In this document: one piece after another, positions 21,719 to 34,512 of the stretch
How the letters are laid out: each line of letters begins with the position of its first letter
Position numbering within the stretch: position 1 is the first letter of the stretch
Source: Quercus robur
Lineage: Eukaryota; Streptophyta; Magnoliopsida; Fagales; Fagaceae
Assembly (NCBI RefSeq): GCF_932294415.1
Contig: NC_065535.1
Span: forward strand, 7,243,501 to 7,307,500
Direction of reading: 5' to 3'
DNA: 64,000 bases
The notes under the pieces: model-generated
The model's input: the letters and a program-made list of their open reading frames with translations, nothing else
Told to the model about the DNA's origin: nothing
Database searches by the model: none
Program-made: the position numbers and the translations under genes

Positions 21719-22500
21719 AGTTTGCTTGTGGAATATACAGTTCACATCAAGATCTTCGGAGTATTGCAATTAGATTTGATGAAATGTTGTCTCGCTATTT
21801 TTCTAGCTACTTTCCTTTGCATAATATTTGCTGGTTTGTAGAATATGCTCACTCAGTTTGGGTTTTTTGTTTTTGTTTTTTTTTTTTGGGATAGAGATGC
21901 TCAATTTGCTTAATTATCCGTTGTAAAGCGTAGAAATTTATAGTAAGATTTCACTCTTACTTCTTAAGTGACACTGATAATTTATCCATGAATCTTCAGC
22001 AATCAAATGAATTAAAACTTGCATTGTGTATACAATCTAATCAAAGCACTCTTGGTCTAAGAGAGTGTGTTTAAAGGGCGGTAAAAAATAAAATAAAAAG
22101 AGTAGAATAGAAACAATATTTTAACAAAAAGAGATTATAAAAAAAATATTTTAACCAAAAGAACAAGTTAGTTTTATGAGTTTTATTTTTTTATTTTTTT
22201 AAAATTAAATTTTTTTTTTTTTTTAAAGCTTATTTTGAGGTTCTATACTTCTATATCAAAAACTACTTTTTTTTTTTTTTTTAATAAAATTTTTCGTACT
22301 CCTTTTAAAGAGTTCATTCAACAAATAAAGAATCAACAAAATGCACTTAAATACTGTCGCTCACATTTTTGCAAGACATGCATGCACAGTTTGTAGAGTA
22401 TGAAGTGGCGTGGATAGAGCTTAGAAGACATTCTTGAATGTATGATGTATCTCACATGCTGTTCAAATTGATCTGATGTAATTCTGCTTTAATAAAATAT
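21719..22500 (+). repeat. Third copy of the G3 downstream flank
   Basis: Colinear in reverse complement with 15725-15363, 14712-14595 and 13665-13430. It lacks the 14713-15362 and 13675-14585 segments and so preserves the pre-insertion state. Landmarks are 'cacactctcttagacc' (reverse of 22045-22060), 'ctatacttctatatca' and 'gtatgatgtatctcacatgc'. Confidence 0.8.
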
Positions 22501-24480
22501 ATATACACACACAGAGACAGAGCTATTATTGGACCTAAAAATACTATTTATAAAATTTTAAAAATTAGGATTTGACCCAACAAAATTCTTCCTAACCGCC
22601 CTTGGCCCAACAAAAATTTTCCTTGCCCCCAACATAATTCTTGGCCTTGTAATGAAATAAAATTTAGCCCAAACACTACAACAAATATTTAAAATATAAC
22701 CCAAATACTCCAACAAAAATTATCCACCAAGCCCATTCTTGAGTCTTTCCAAAATTGGCAAAAATGTATTTTTGGTCTCTACATTTTAGACTAATTTTCA
22801 TTTTAGTTCATAGTTTTTTGGAGCGTTTATGTTGGTCTATGAAAATCGAAAATCATTACTATTTTGGTCCCTACCGTCTTCTTAGTAATGAAAATGTCTT
22901 ACGTGACATACAGAGTGCACTACTGACACACTAAATGCTGACATGAATACTTTATCCATCCTAATTTGTTTGTCCTATTTGAAAAGTCAAATTTTTTAAC
23001 GAAACATCATTTATTGTCTTGTCTGCCTTATAAAAATGTATAAATTTACAAAACTACCCTTAAATAAATTTATCAGCTTTAAAAAAAAAAAAAAAAAAAG
23101 TTATTCTTAATGAGGCAACTAAAAAAGTGCCCCAATTAGATTGATTTTTTAAATATTTGTTAATTTTCTTTTTAAATAGTTTTGAAAATAAAGTAGGAGT
23201 ATAATAAGAACATCAGTAAATTAATTACTTTTATTTTTAGAAACATAACAATATTTTGAGACATCGCAAAATGGAATAGAGGACAAACAAACTAAGACAG
23301 AAAAAAATAATATTAAAAAATTTTAGTTCACGTTTAAAAAATATCACGTCAACATTTTAATTTTAAAAAAAATAATAAAACAAAATTCTTAACTTATGAT
23401 TTTTTTCCTTCTTTCTCAAAACAAAACCTTATGATTTTTTAAAAATAAAATAAAATAAAATAATTTAAATTCTTTTTCTTATCATTATTATTAATTTTTT
23501 TTGGAAGAACGTGTTTTTCGTGTTCTTCTTCAAATAATTGGTTGCTGAAACAGTGAAACCCAGCAAATCACCGGACTCGGCCAAAAATGAAAATCAAACC
23601 GAAATGAAAGCCTTCAACAACACAGTGAAACCAAAACCAAAACAGAAGATTCGAGATTGAAGGGACTAAAGGCACTTTTCCTGCCTGCCATAAGTGGTCA
23701 AGTGTTTGATCCACTCATCACCATCATCTGCCATGACCCCACTAACCTCAAAATCAAATAAACAAACTGAGTAATGACCCAGTAGCTAAAGCCTCGTGCA
23801 ACACAAGTAAAGTCTCTCTGCACCTAAACGCCACCTACCCAACAAACCTCTTACCCCAAAATCTCCTTTTTATTTTTTTATGTTTTTCACACCAGGAAGA
23901 ATGAGTTTCCTATGTAAAGAGATGCTTGGACCTTGTGAACGCCATGGCAGCGATGGTGAACGGCAGTGGGTGAAGGCAAGGGATCGGGCCAGTGAGAGAG
24001 GAAAAGAGAGAGGCTGAGGTAGAGAGAGAATGTTAAGAGGAAATGGTTGGATTTGGAGATGAAATAATAAGAAACAAATGGGTCTGATATGAGATTTTGA
24101 ATACGTTTATGTTTTTGCATGTTTGATCGCTAAGAAAATGCAAGAAAAAGAAAGAAAATTAATATTTTAATTTATGTGTTTTTCTTGTTTTTTGTTATAG
24201 TCTTCTAATTTAGATTTTTTCCAATTTAAATGATGACAGGGAAGCTTCAAAAAGCATTTTTAAAATGTCAATTAAAATTTGCCTTACAACTTTACACACT
24301 ATATATAAACATTTATCATAAACTTAACACATTATATCCTTTTAAGAGATTAAATTTTATATAGATGTGATGTAAAATTTAAGTTTTACACTCTCCAATT
24401 CTAATCTATCATATCATTATATCAAAAATTAAAGAATATATATAACCACACTCAATCAGTTTTAAAACTCATTTGAAAAT
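22501..24480. other. Intergenic, scattered repeat fragments
   Basis: No gene. 22750-22930 has repeat-like 'ttggtctctac...attttggtccctacc' motifs seen at transposon ends elsewhere in the window. 24290-24420 resembles 13350-13440 ('taacacattatatcctttt'). 23880-24120 has a 77-codon minus frame with no recognisable domain. Confidence 0.4.
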
Positions 24481-24770
24481 CCAACCCAATTGGGAGCTTA
24501 ATGAGATGTTATTAGGTGTAGCAGGATATATTGAGTTTTTTAGTAAAAAACTGATATAACAATTTCTTATTGAATAGTGTAAAACAAGTGTTTTATATCC
24601 CATCTTTACAAAATTTAGACTCCTTTTTTAAATGATAGAATAGTCCGAATTTGGTAAGAATGGGATGTACACCACCCAATAAGAGATTGCGATATCAGTA
24701 TTTTACTTAAAATTCAATACATCCTACCACACCTAATAACATCTCAATAAACTCTCAATTTGGTTAGATT
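24481..24770. mobile_element. Foldback MITE, about 290 bp
   Basis: The two halves are inverted repeats of about 120 bp: 'gagatgttattaggtgtagc' at about 24502 matches the reverse of 'cacacctaataacatctc' at about 24728. A spacer of about 35 bp separates them. The target duplication is unclear because of AT-richness. Confidence 0.6.
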
Positions 24771-24803
<33 letters not shown>

Positions 24804-25219
24804 GTATGAGTATTTGAATTTTTTTTTTTTTTTTGAGAAACTTATGAGTATTTGAATTGATTAAGTATAGTTGTATTTATTCTTAAATATATAATAAGAT
24901 AATAATACGACATGTTGGGATTGGATGGGTAAAATATGGCTTTTACACCATATCTTTACAGAATTTAATCTCATGAGATAAAATATCGAGTTTTGTATAT
25001 AAATACAATCAAAATAAATACTTAATTCTAGAATATATAATTCTATATATAAACACAATATTAATAAATACCTATTAATAACTATTATAATTAACCGAAT
25101 TTCATATCTAGGCAAAAAATAAATAAATAAGAGAAACAGACAATGTTAAACTTTCTCGTGCATTGCATACATTACCGATTTTTTTTTTTTTTTGAGAATC
25201 ACATACATTACCGATTAGT
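24771..25219. other. AT-rich intergenic, nothing recognised
   Basis: TA-rich DNA with a T-run at 24820-24834. 24895-24995 again resembles the 13350-13440 repeat ('ttttacaccatatcttt'). No coding sequence. Confidence 0.4.
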
Positions 25220-26240
25220 TATAGATTTGACACACGACTTTCATGACCAACATCAGCATTCTATGAAGATATCGATCTAGAAGCATTTGCATCTTTTTTT
25301 TTTGAAAATAGAAGCATTTGCATCTACTCTACTCCAATCACATGGTGAATCAGTGAAGAAAGAAAAAACATAAAATAAAAAGGAAAGTGATTGACAGATA
25401 ACAAGTGAAGAAAGGAAAGAGAGAGTGGAAAGAGAGAATTAATGAGAGAGAGGGGGGGTAAATTTAAAGGGGGTGGGGGCAGGATTTTTTTTTTTTTAAT
25501 AAAAAAAAATAAGGTGAGGGTAGGTAAAGTGAGAAAAAAAAGAAAGAAAATGTGAGTGGAGTGAGGTGGAATGGTGGGAAAAAAGTGGGGGAAAAATAGT
25601 TATTAAAAAAAAACCAAAAAGAAAAAAAGAGGAGAAAGTATGTCAATTATAATTTGGAGTGTCAAATGAGTGGGTTTGGAGTGAGTATAATTGAGTTAGG
25701 TACATAAAGTTTATTTATCTATTATTATCTATTTAACTAATTACTTCTAACCCAAATCCAACTCAACCTTGTTTCAAAAAAAAAAACCGAACCCAACCTA
25801 ATTATTATAGGTAAACCCTAACCCACCAAATTACCTAATAATCAAAATTACCAAAATGCCCCTAAAACTAGAACATGACCAAAGTATTCTAAAATCCTTT
25901 AAAATTACCAAAATAACCCCTAATCCTAAAAAAAGACCAAATATGCTCAAAAGCCACTAAAAATTACCAAAATACACACTAAACCTAAAAAATAATTGAA
26001 ATACCCTAAAACCTAAATATAATGTATGTAATGGATATTAATAAATAAAATTTTATTTTTAGGATTTTATGTAATGGATGTTAATTATAGTGTATGTTAA
26101 TATTTATTTGTTCAATATATATGAGAAACCATTTTTTTTTTTTTTTGTTACTATAGTCATGCTAATAAAAGTGGTTGAATGTGATAATGCATTCTACACT
26201 TCTCCAAAGAGTTAGGCCTTTTTAAATATATATCACTGTC
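25220..26240 (+). repeat. Duplicated intergenic segment, copy without the CACTA
   Basis: Parallels 39560-40159 plus 50689-50790. Shared landmarks are 'tagaagcatttgcat', 'atggtgaatcagtgaagaaag', a purine-rich block, 'gtatgtcaattataat' and 'gttgaatgtgataatgcattctacact'. The second copy is split by the CACTA element, while here 'ttgttactatagtcatgct' is uninterrupted. Confidence 0.75.
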
Positions 26241-26554
26241 AGTTTTTTTAAAATATTCTCTCATTTCTCCATGTGTGTGTTAAAAATACTTAGTATTAAA
26301 AAAAAAAAAAACCACTTCTTCAAATCTTAAGTTGGTCCAAAAAAAGTTGGTACAAAAAAAACGCAGCCCTTTTTTGGCCTCTATCTCCCCTGTGAACGTG
26401 TCGTATGGGTCTCTCTCTATATTCTGATTTTTCTTTTTTTGGCTAGTTCTACTAACGTTTTGATAGAGTAAAAGTTGTTTGGCACTTTGATTATGGAAAG
26501 TAGAGTAAGTAAAGATAATTGATTTTGTGATTCAAACCACCAGTAAAGATAATT

Positions 26555-26984
26555 AATTTTATATTATATTATTTAAGTTTGTGCTTGATTTTTTTTTTTT
26601 TGGCTGAGATAAGTTTGTGCTAGATTAGACTTTGTCGACTGTAGTAGTATCATTATCATAGCATTAGGTGCGAATGTTTTATTGCTTAAATTTATTATAA
26701 TTTGATAAAATAGTATTTTTTTTTATTGTTTGTTTAATTGATAATAATGGTATGACAAATTAAATTAAATTATTGGTATAGGCAATAATTTAAGTAAACT
26801 AGACTAGGATTTATTTTATATTATATTATTTTATTAAGTTTGTGGTTTCCAAAAAGCTAGATTAGACTTTGTGGACTATAGCAGTATCATTATCATAACA
26901 TTAGTGTGAATGGTTTATTACTTAAATTTATTATAATTTGATAAAAAACTTTTTTTTAAATTTTTTTTTTTTATTGTTTGTGTA
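26555..26984. repeat. Tandem duplication of about 250 bp
   Basis: Two adjacent diverged copies (about 26555-26800 and 26805-26984, continuing after hAT-1 at 32258-32320). Shared blocks are 'gctagattagactttgt', 'agtatcattatcata' and 'aaatttattataatttgataaaa'. The first copy shows the uninterrupted hAT-1 target near 26740 ('taattgataataatgg'). Confidence 0.75.
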
Positions 26985-27829
26985 ATTGATAACATGGTTT
27001 TTAGACCCGGACCGTTCATTGAACCGTAAAAGGGAGAGGTTCAAGGTTTTCAAGGTCGAACCGAGGTCGAACCGGGGTCGAACCGTGATGACGTCATAAT
27101 TAATTTAATAATTATTTTAAATATATATAAAAACATTAAATTAATAAAAAATAAAAAAATTAACTAAATTAGTCTAATTTACTTTCAAGACAACCAACAG
27201 ACATACACAAATGCATTCACAGACTAAGAAAAAGGCAAAGCTTAGTAAATTATTAGTTTGAAGTATCTATATATAATATATTCACCTGCATAGCCCTAGC
27301 TAGATCTCAAAAGAGTGGGCTTGCAATGAAATCTTCATCTAAGTACTTTCATGCACATGCATTACAGGTATATCCAGATTCCAGCTCAGACATGCACAAG
27401 CTACAAAGTACTATTACTGCTTCTATTACAAAAGCACAAAAAGACATTACTCTTACTAATTAACTATACTAACACAAAGGTAAAACATACATAACTAATA
27501 ATTAAGTAAGCAACCATAGATAGAGTACTGCCGTACTGGTACTAGTACTGCTTCTATTACCAAAATTCACACCCCAATGTAGTCCAAACTAGCCAATGTA
27601 GTCCATAAAACTTAAAAGTACAAAGTAAAAATACATAAACAAGCCTCCAAGTTATAGTACACAACTACACATTGTTTCTTACAAAAATACATAAAACTTA
27701 GTTCTAAAAAACAATAATAAAACTTCAAACTCCAAGTCACACACTGTGTCTTACAAAAAGACATAGAAATTATCTCTAAAATACAAAATAGAACTTTAAC
27801 GTTCAAACAGAATTATTATGATCATAAAT

Positions 27830-30503
27830 CATCAATGTCATGAAAGTTATCATGCTCATCATCATTCCCTGGAAATCCAGGAGGAGGGCCAATAGGTTGT
27901 CCAAATGTTCCCAAATCAATTCCTTCAACCTCACTGCTATCATCTATAGATTCTACACACAAGTTTGAACAAAATAAAAAGAAAAATTATTATAATGTTT
28001 ATATAAGTTTGAAAAAAAAATAAAAGAAAAATCACTATAGGTTATCAAATTGTTTACATATAAACTAACCTTCAATATTAAAAGAAGCCTCTACATTTGC
28101 TGGATATGCACTCTCTTCATAAATTGCATTCTCCAACTCTTCATAATTAAGATACGGGTCTTCCTCTTCCACAAATACCCAAAAATCAGTTTTGTCGATA
28201 CTTGCATAATCAATGGGATCAAAATTAAGCTTTTTGTTGTAAAGCCTGCATAAAATGTCATGCTCATTATTGGAATTTGAAAATAATTAGTAACTAACAA
28301 TTACATTATATAAATGACTTCTTAAAAATTAATATAATGACAAAATATAGCATTTAATTACCTATGTCTCAATCGCAAGTTATGATTAACAAATACAAGA
28401 TCATTGAGCCTTTGATGCTCCAACCTATTTCTCCTCTTAGAATGTATTTGATCAAATAAACTCCAACAACGCTCACATCCAAAAGAGGCGGAAGTTTGGC
28501 TAAGGATTCTAATTGCCAATTTTTGCAAGTTTGGAGCATCAGCACCCCACAACTTCCACCATTCATCTGATTTTCATAACACAACGTAATCTAATATTAA
28601 TCAACATAAACAAACAAACTTTCAATTAAATAATCACTTCAGTTATTCTAATTATAGTGACAAAACTAACTTTTAACATGAACAAAAAAACTAAGATTTG
28701 TTTATAGTACTAAAGTAAACTAATTACTTCTCACCTGGATGAGTGGTCTTGCTTGTTGACAATGCAAGATCTCTATTAAAGCTCCCAATACGGTCTCGAA
28801 AATATTGGGTTTCCCTAATTACCTTTTCTTGATCACCATCATATTTTGTCCCAATGTAGTCCAAAATAGCCATATTTACTGCTGGTTTCCGACAAAAATT
28901 CTCCTCATCATATTGAAAAGCGGGATTTAACTAATATGCAGCAGCATGAAGATCTTTACGCAAATGCTTGTCCCAACGGTTTTTTATAATTGAGGTGTAT
29001 GGCTTGTACAAGTGCTTCTTCATTCGGAAGATCTTTTTGATTCCCAACCGTGCTCTATGCATGCCCTCATACACATATCCTATTGCAGGCCTTTGATCAG
29101 AATCAACAATCCGTAACAAACGAATGAGTGGCGATGAAATCTTGACAAGAACATTAATATCATCCCAACCAATATGATAGAAACTACTTCTTTTGTCTTT
29201 GACTCTCTTGCCAATCTATTGTCCACAAAGAACTTGCTAGTCACTAAGGCTTGCAAGTCATGCTTATGCACATGAAGGCTTCCAAATGAAAGGAAAGTAG
29301 TAGCAAATCTTGTTGCTCCTGCACGTACAATATCTGTCCAACCAGGTCTCTTCCTCAACCAAGCAATCAAAGCTACATGATTATAAATAAAAACTGTAAC
29401 TTTGGTTGCACGATTTTTTAGTCTCTCCACATGAGACATCTCCCCATATCCTGCAACACAAGATTCAGGCAATGTGCTGTACAAGGAGACCAACTAATAG
29501 TTTTATACTTTTCACACAACAATTTACTAGCAGATACATAGTTGGAAGCATTATCAGTAACCAAGTGAACTATGTTTTTCGGACCAACCCATGTAACTAC
29601 TTCATCAAACAATTTAAACAAGTTTTTGGTATTCTTCACAATATCTGAGGCATCAACTGATTTTACAAATACCATTCCCCTAGGACAATAAACAAGGAAA
29701 TTAATCAATGACCTATGTCTAGTATCTGTCCAACCATCAGCCATAAGTGTACATCCAACTTTTGCCCAATGCCTACGTTATAACTCAACCAACAACTAAA
29801 CTTCTTTCTTATTATCCCTCAACAAAGGGACCCGTACAGCATGATAAGATGGACCTTTGTAACCAGGACCAGCAGCAGCTATGGCATCAATCATCATTTG
29901 ATAGTACACTGAATTCACTACATTAAAAAGAATGCAATTGTCATACAGAAACCTTGCAATAGCCATATCAGCTTGCCTCACCCTTTCTTTGCTTTGGAAT
30001 ACACTTTTAAGACCAGGTTGAGCTCCTGGAGTAGTTCTTGGAGCAAAGTAATTATCCACTAGCTTTGTACCCTTTCTTTTACCTAAAACAGGTTTTTTAC
30101 GCAACCCACTACTAAATACTTCTTGAACATCATCATCTTCTTACAAATCACTATTTGTAGAAGGCACACTAAACATTTCTTCTTGACGTTGTTTCTCAGC
30201 TTTTTTCTTCAACTCAAACTCCTTCACATATTCCAACATTTGGTATCTCACATCATGAGAAACCTTTTTACACGATCCAATATCACCTTTTATCCCCGCA
30301 AGGTGTTTTTTCATCCTATTAATACCCCCACCTTTATATGTTTGCCTACAATACACACATGTAAAAGTATTCCGTCCCTTCTCATCCGACCCAAGGCTAA
30401 AATGTTCCCAAGCCGGATCAACCTTTTCCCTTACTCTTGAGCAAGATTCCACTACATTGGAATCAACTTCATGTGATGGAGTAGACCCGGTCTCTGTTTC
30501 CAT
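27830..30503 (-). pseudogene. hAT transposase (BED finger, DUF659, dimerisation domain), decayed
   Basis: Reads from 30503 leftward. The N-terminus holds a BED zinc finger (WEHFSLG...CVYC...HLAG..GDIGSC, residues about 30-82). A DUF659/hAT catalytic part follows (MADGWTDTRHRSLINF; VTDNASNY; SPCTAHCLNL, about 29744-29430), then the C-terminal hAT dimerisation motif (SFGCERCWSLFD, about 28480) and an acidic tail (about 27960-27830) that looks like a separate exon. At least four in-frame stops (near 30140, 29795, 29780 and 28930) and about two frameshifts (near 29440 and 29140) interrupt it. It cannot make a working transposase as it stands. Confidence 0.85.
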
Positions 30504-31599
30504 TTTAATCTAAAAGACTAAACAACAGTCAAACACGCATAGACCCATCAATTTTTGAAATACAGATATTCAAAGAACCACAACTTCATACACATTAAAA
30601 CACTACCAACCGTAAAAAAGAGTAAAGACACTACAAATTAAAACATAACAACAGACTCTATCCACATAAATACACCAACTAATATCAATCATTTCTATTC
30701 CAATTCATAAAATATAAATTGACATAAAAGAAAGAAGAATTAAAAAGGATAAAGCTTCCACAGATAAATCTTAGTAAGAAGAATAAACTCTATCAATTAA
30801 TTCTCTCTAAATCTCAAAATCTATATTCAGAAAGTTCCCATAATGCTGTCAAAGTTTCCACAGATAAATCTCAGTAAGCTTAAATAAGATAAATCAGCGG
30901 TATGTTACATAGACAACAAAGCTACGACTCCCAAATTGAAAACAACTCACAGTAGGATACATGACAGAAAAGAAAATTTTATTGTAATTATTGATTGCTC
31001 TAAAATTAATAAATTCCCATTTTCAACAAAGAGTTAAATGTTATAGGCAACGAAGCAACAATGCAAGAACTCTACCGATAAACTATGAACTTCTAGATGT
31101 AATTATGGATTCCTCTAAAATTAACAAATTCCCTTTTTCAACAATGTTTTTAAATGCTAAAGACATCAAAGCAAGAATGCCAGAACTACAAAGACATCCT
31201 AATCTTGTGACGATACTACATTAATAGTTAGGAAGCAACTCATACTGCTAAGATTATACAATGGAAGAATAAACCTTAATCAAATTATAATTTCTGCATT
31301 ACTAAGAATACAGTTTCAGACAACACGAACACAAATTTGAACAGAAACATTTCTCATTAGTAAAATTGTGATCACAAACTCACCCAGATTTGGCTTTCAA
31401 GCCCCACAGTAACATAAACCCCCACTTTCAAAAACAAAAAATCCCAGAATTTCTCATTTCTCATTAATCAAAGAATTATCCAATTTTATGAATGAAAAAT
31501 AAAATGTAGTAATGGAATTAAAGAAGAAGAAAATGGAAATGACCTCTTCAATGGCCTTTTCTCGAGCGATGACCGTGCGATCTTGGCTGAGCTGCAATC

Positions 31600-31950
31600 T
31601 GGGCTGAGCTGCGACGTTGACGACAAAGAGAGGCAGAGATGAGAGAGTGATTGAGAGAGTGGGCTGAGCTGAGCTGCGACGGCGACGTCGACAACAGAGA
31701 GAGGCAGAGGCGAGAGAGTGATTGAGAGAGTGGGCTGAGTTGAGCGCGACGGCGACGTCGACGACGGAGAGAGGCAGATACGAGAGAGTGATTGAGAGTG
31801 GGTTGCGCTGAGCTGCGACGGCGACGTCGACGACAGAGAAAGGCAGAGACGAGAGAGTGATTGAGAGAGTGGGCTGAGCTGAGCGCGACGGCGACGTCGA
31901 CGACAGAGGGAGGCAGACTGGCAGAGACGAGAGAGTGATTGAGAGAGTGA
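31600..31950. repeat. Minisatellite, about five 66-bp units, CpG-rich
   Basis: Subterminal array inside hAT-1. Each unit carries 'gcgacggcgacgtcgac', 'gagaggcagag' and 'gagagagtgattgagagagt'. Unit lengths vary slightly. GC content and CpG density are far above the surrounding DNA. Confidence 0.85.
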
Positions 31951-32265
31951 GGAAGAGGCAGAAACGAATGAGAGGGTTTCGTTTAAGGGTAAAGGGATTG
32001 CGGGTTATTCAATCAGGATTCAGAAAGCCCAAACGACGCCGTATTAGGGAAAAAAAAAAAGGGACGAAACGGCACTGTTTTGAGACAAAACAAGGTAGCC
32101 CGTTTGAACCGTCCGAACCATTCACGGTTCACAGAATCGGACGGTTCCATGCTTTTTTCGCATGGAATGGTTCTTCACCTTAAATGGACCGTAGATGTGA
32201 ACGGTTCGAGGGTTTTACGGTCCAACCGTACGGTCCGGTCCGGGTCTAAGTTCCATGATTGATAA

Positions 32266-32664
32266 TAGTGGCTTGAAGAATTAAATTAAATTATGGTTAT
32301 AGACTTATTTATTAGATCGAATTGAGTAATTGAAATTATATAATTTAATACAAAATTTCAAATTGTGAATAATTTATGGAAAAACCATCTATAATATTCA
32401 AGTTTGGTAAAAAGATAAAAATTAGTTCTAAAAAGATATTGTTAAGGAATTTAGTTAAAAAAAATTTATAAATAATTTTAATGCTATGAAAGAATGTAGG
32501 ACACACATTTGTTGAGTTAATTAAAGTTAAATTGTTAAATAAAGTATTGTTTTAGTCATTCTTATTTTATTTTATTTTTTTTTTAACTTAGAGAACTTTA
32601 TTTTATTTACTATGGCCAGTTTTAGGAAAACTCTGCCACTAACTGCCTTGCCATGTGGGATTGG
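32266..32664. other. Intergenic upstream of G4
   Basis: AT-rich, with the rest of the tandem duplication that hAT-1 entered (to about 32320). Nothing else is recognised. Confidence 0.4.
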
Positions 32665-32666
32665 GT

Positions 32667-32707
32667 GGGGATGGTTTTATATTACACGTGTAAGATAAAA
32701 CCATCCC
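32667..32707. promoter_or_regulatory. 41-bp palindrome centred on a G-box, upstream of G4
   Basis: The left half 'ggggatggttttat' and right half 'ataaaaccatccct' are inverted around 'ttacacgtgtaa', with CACGTG at 32685-32690. It lies about 250 bases before the G4 start codon. It could serve as a bZIP/bHLH site and could form a hairpin. A short palindromic MITE is an alternative origin. Confidence 0.5.
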
Positions 32708-32724
32708 TAATCCTATCGTTCTAG

Positions 32725-32880
32725 AATAACTCATTAAAAATGTATTCTTTTTTTGGTTAATTAACTCATTAAACATGTGTAATGTATTCTTTTTTATTTT
32801 TTGGTTAATTAATTAACTCATTAAACATGTGTGTTTTTTTTTTTTTTTTGGTTAATTAACTTTGTTAAATATGTGTGTAA
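32725..32880. repeat. Short tandem repeats just upstream of G4
   Basis: Three imperfect copies of a roughly 45-bp unit containing 'ttggttaattaactcatta' and 'aacatgtgt'. They end about 60 bp before the G4 start codon, so they may fall within its core promoter or leader. Confidence 0.7.
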
Positions 32881-32941
32881 AAGGTTCATTTGATTCAACA
32901 AGAGGTATCCTATAGAAAAGTCCCTTAAACCTTAGCCAAAA

Positions 32942-34450
32942 ATGGATTTTCTTCCACCTTCCCTAAGCTCTGCCACTATAGCTGGATTTATTGCCATAAT
33001 AATTTTCTCTCACTATCTTCTTAAGAGGTCTAGAGTTAGCTTAGCCAAAACAGCACCTAATGCTCCAGGTGCATGGCCTATAATTGGTCACCTCCGTCTG
33101 TTACTGGGAACCCAACCTCCCCACATTACTTTGGGAGCCATGGCTGATAAATACGGAGCACTTTTTACTATCAAGCTTGGATCGCACCCTGCTTTGGTGT
33201 TGAGCAATTCGGAGATGGCAAAGGAGTGCTTCACAACTAACGACTTGGCCGTGTCCTCGCGGCCCAGACAAGTAGCCACAAAACACTTGGGCTATAATTA
33301 TGCTATGTTTGGCTTTGGACCCTATGGTCCCTATTGGCGTGAATTACGTAAAATAACCACTTTAGAGCTACTTTCTAATCGTCGGCTTGAGCAGCTTTCC
33401 TACGTTAGAGTCTCCGAAGTTGAGAATGATATAAAAGCTTTATACAAACTTTGGATCAAGAAAAAGAACATGTCAGGCTTGATTTTGGTGGAGTTGAAGC
33501 AATGGTTTTGGGATTTGAATCTCAACGTGATTCTTAGGATGATTGCCGGAAAGAGGTGCTTTGGTACTATTGATGGGGTTAATGAAGAAGAGGCTCGGCG
33601 TTGCCAAAAGGCCTTGGAGGAGTTCTTTCATCTTATGGGATTGTTTGTGGTGTCCGATGCTATTCCTTTTCTTGGGTGGTTAGATTTGGGTGGACATGAA
33701 AAGGCCATGAAGAAAACTGCAAAGGAATTGGATAGTATTCTTGGGGAATGGTTGGAAGAGCACAAGCGAAGGAGAGCTTCATCTGAGGCAAAAGGGGAGC
33801 AAGATTTCATGGACATAATGCTTTCTATCCTTGATGGCAAAGAGCGTGAAGGTTATGATGCTGATACAATCAACAAAGCCACATGTTTGGTACGTTCTCC
33901 CTTTTCATTTCTTCATGGAGCTTTGCTTAAGGGGCCATGCTTGAACATGAGTTCGAAGTAAGGCAGCCTTCAAAAGCAAAGGCATGTGTGTTATTGCATT
34001 TAAAAAAAAAGTTTTAAATGTTTAAATATTAAAAATTGTTGTTAAAATATATATATATATATATATTTTTTTTTTTGGTAGACAATTTTTTTAAGAGGAT
34101 TTGAATTACGTTATTCAAAAAATATTGTTTAAACACTGATTTTAAAAAGCTCTTCACACACAGTAACATTTTTGTAAATAAGTTAAAATTATGGGACCCA
34201 CTGATTTAACAAATATTAATTGAATCTCTCTCTTTCACGTTTTCTCTTCATCTCTCTCTCCAATTCGTCATCCTCTGACTCTCGCAGAGGAACAAAAACT
34301 CAAAAACTGTCAAGATCATTGTAGCAAAAGAAAAGAAAAAAGAAAAACTGCCAACCCAAAAAAAAAAAAAAAAACACCAAACCCGTGGGGCTCTCTCTCA
34401 TTCTCATGTAGGTACTAGTTTTGGTTGAGGGTGGGTTTGGATCCATGTTT

Positions 34451-34512
<62 letters not shown>

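Larger units (their letters stand above)
26993..32257 (-). mobile_element. hAT transposon (hAT-1), 5265 bp
   Basis: The ends CATGGTTTTTAGACCCGGAC and, reversed, CATGGAACTTAGACCCGGAC are inverted repeats. The element is flanked by ATTGATAA on both sides (26985-26992 and 32258-32265), an exact 8-bp duplication as expected for hAT. Subterminal 'gaaccg' and 'cggtc' motifs cluster at both ends. The transposase lies on the minus strand. The perfect duplication with a decayed transposase suggests it moved when trans-acting enzyme was available, or has decayed since. Confidence 0.9.
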
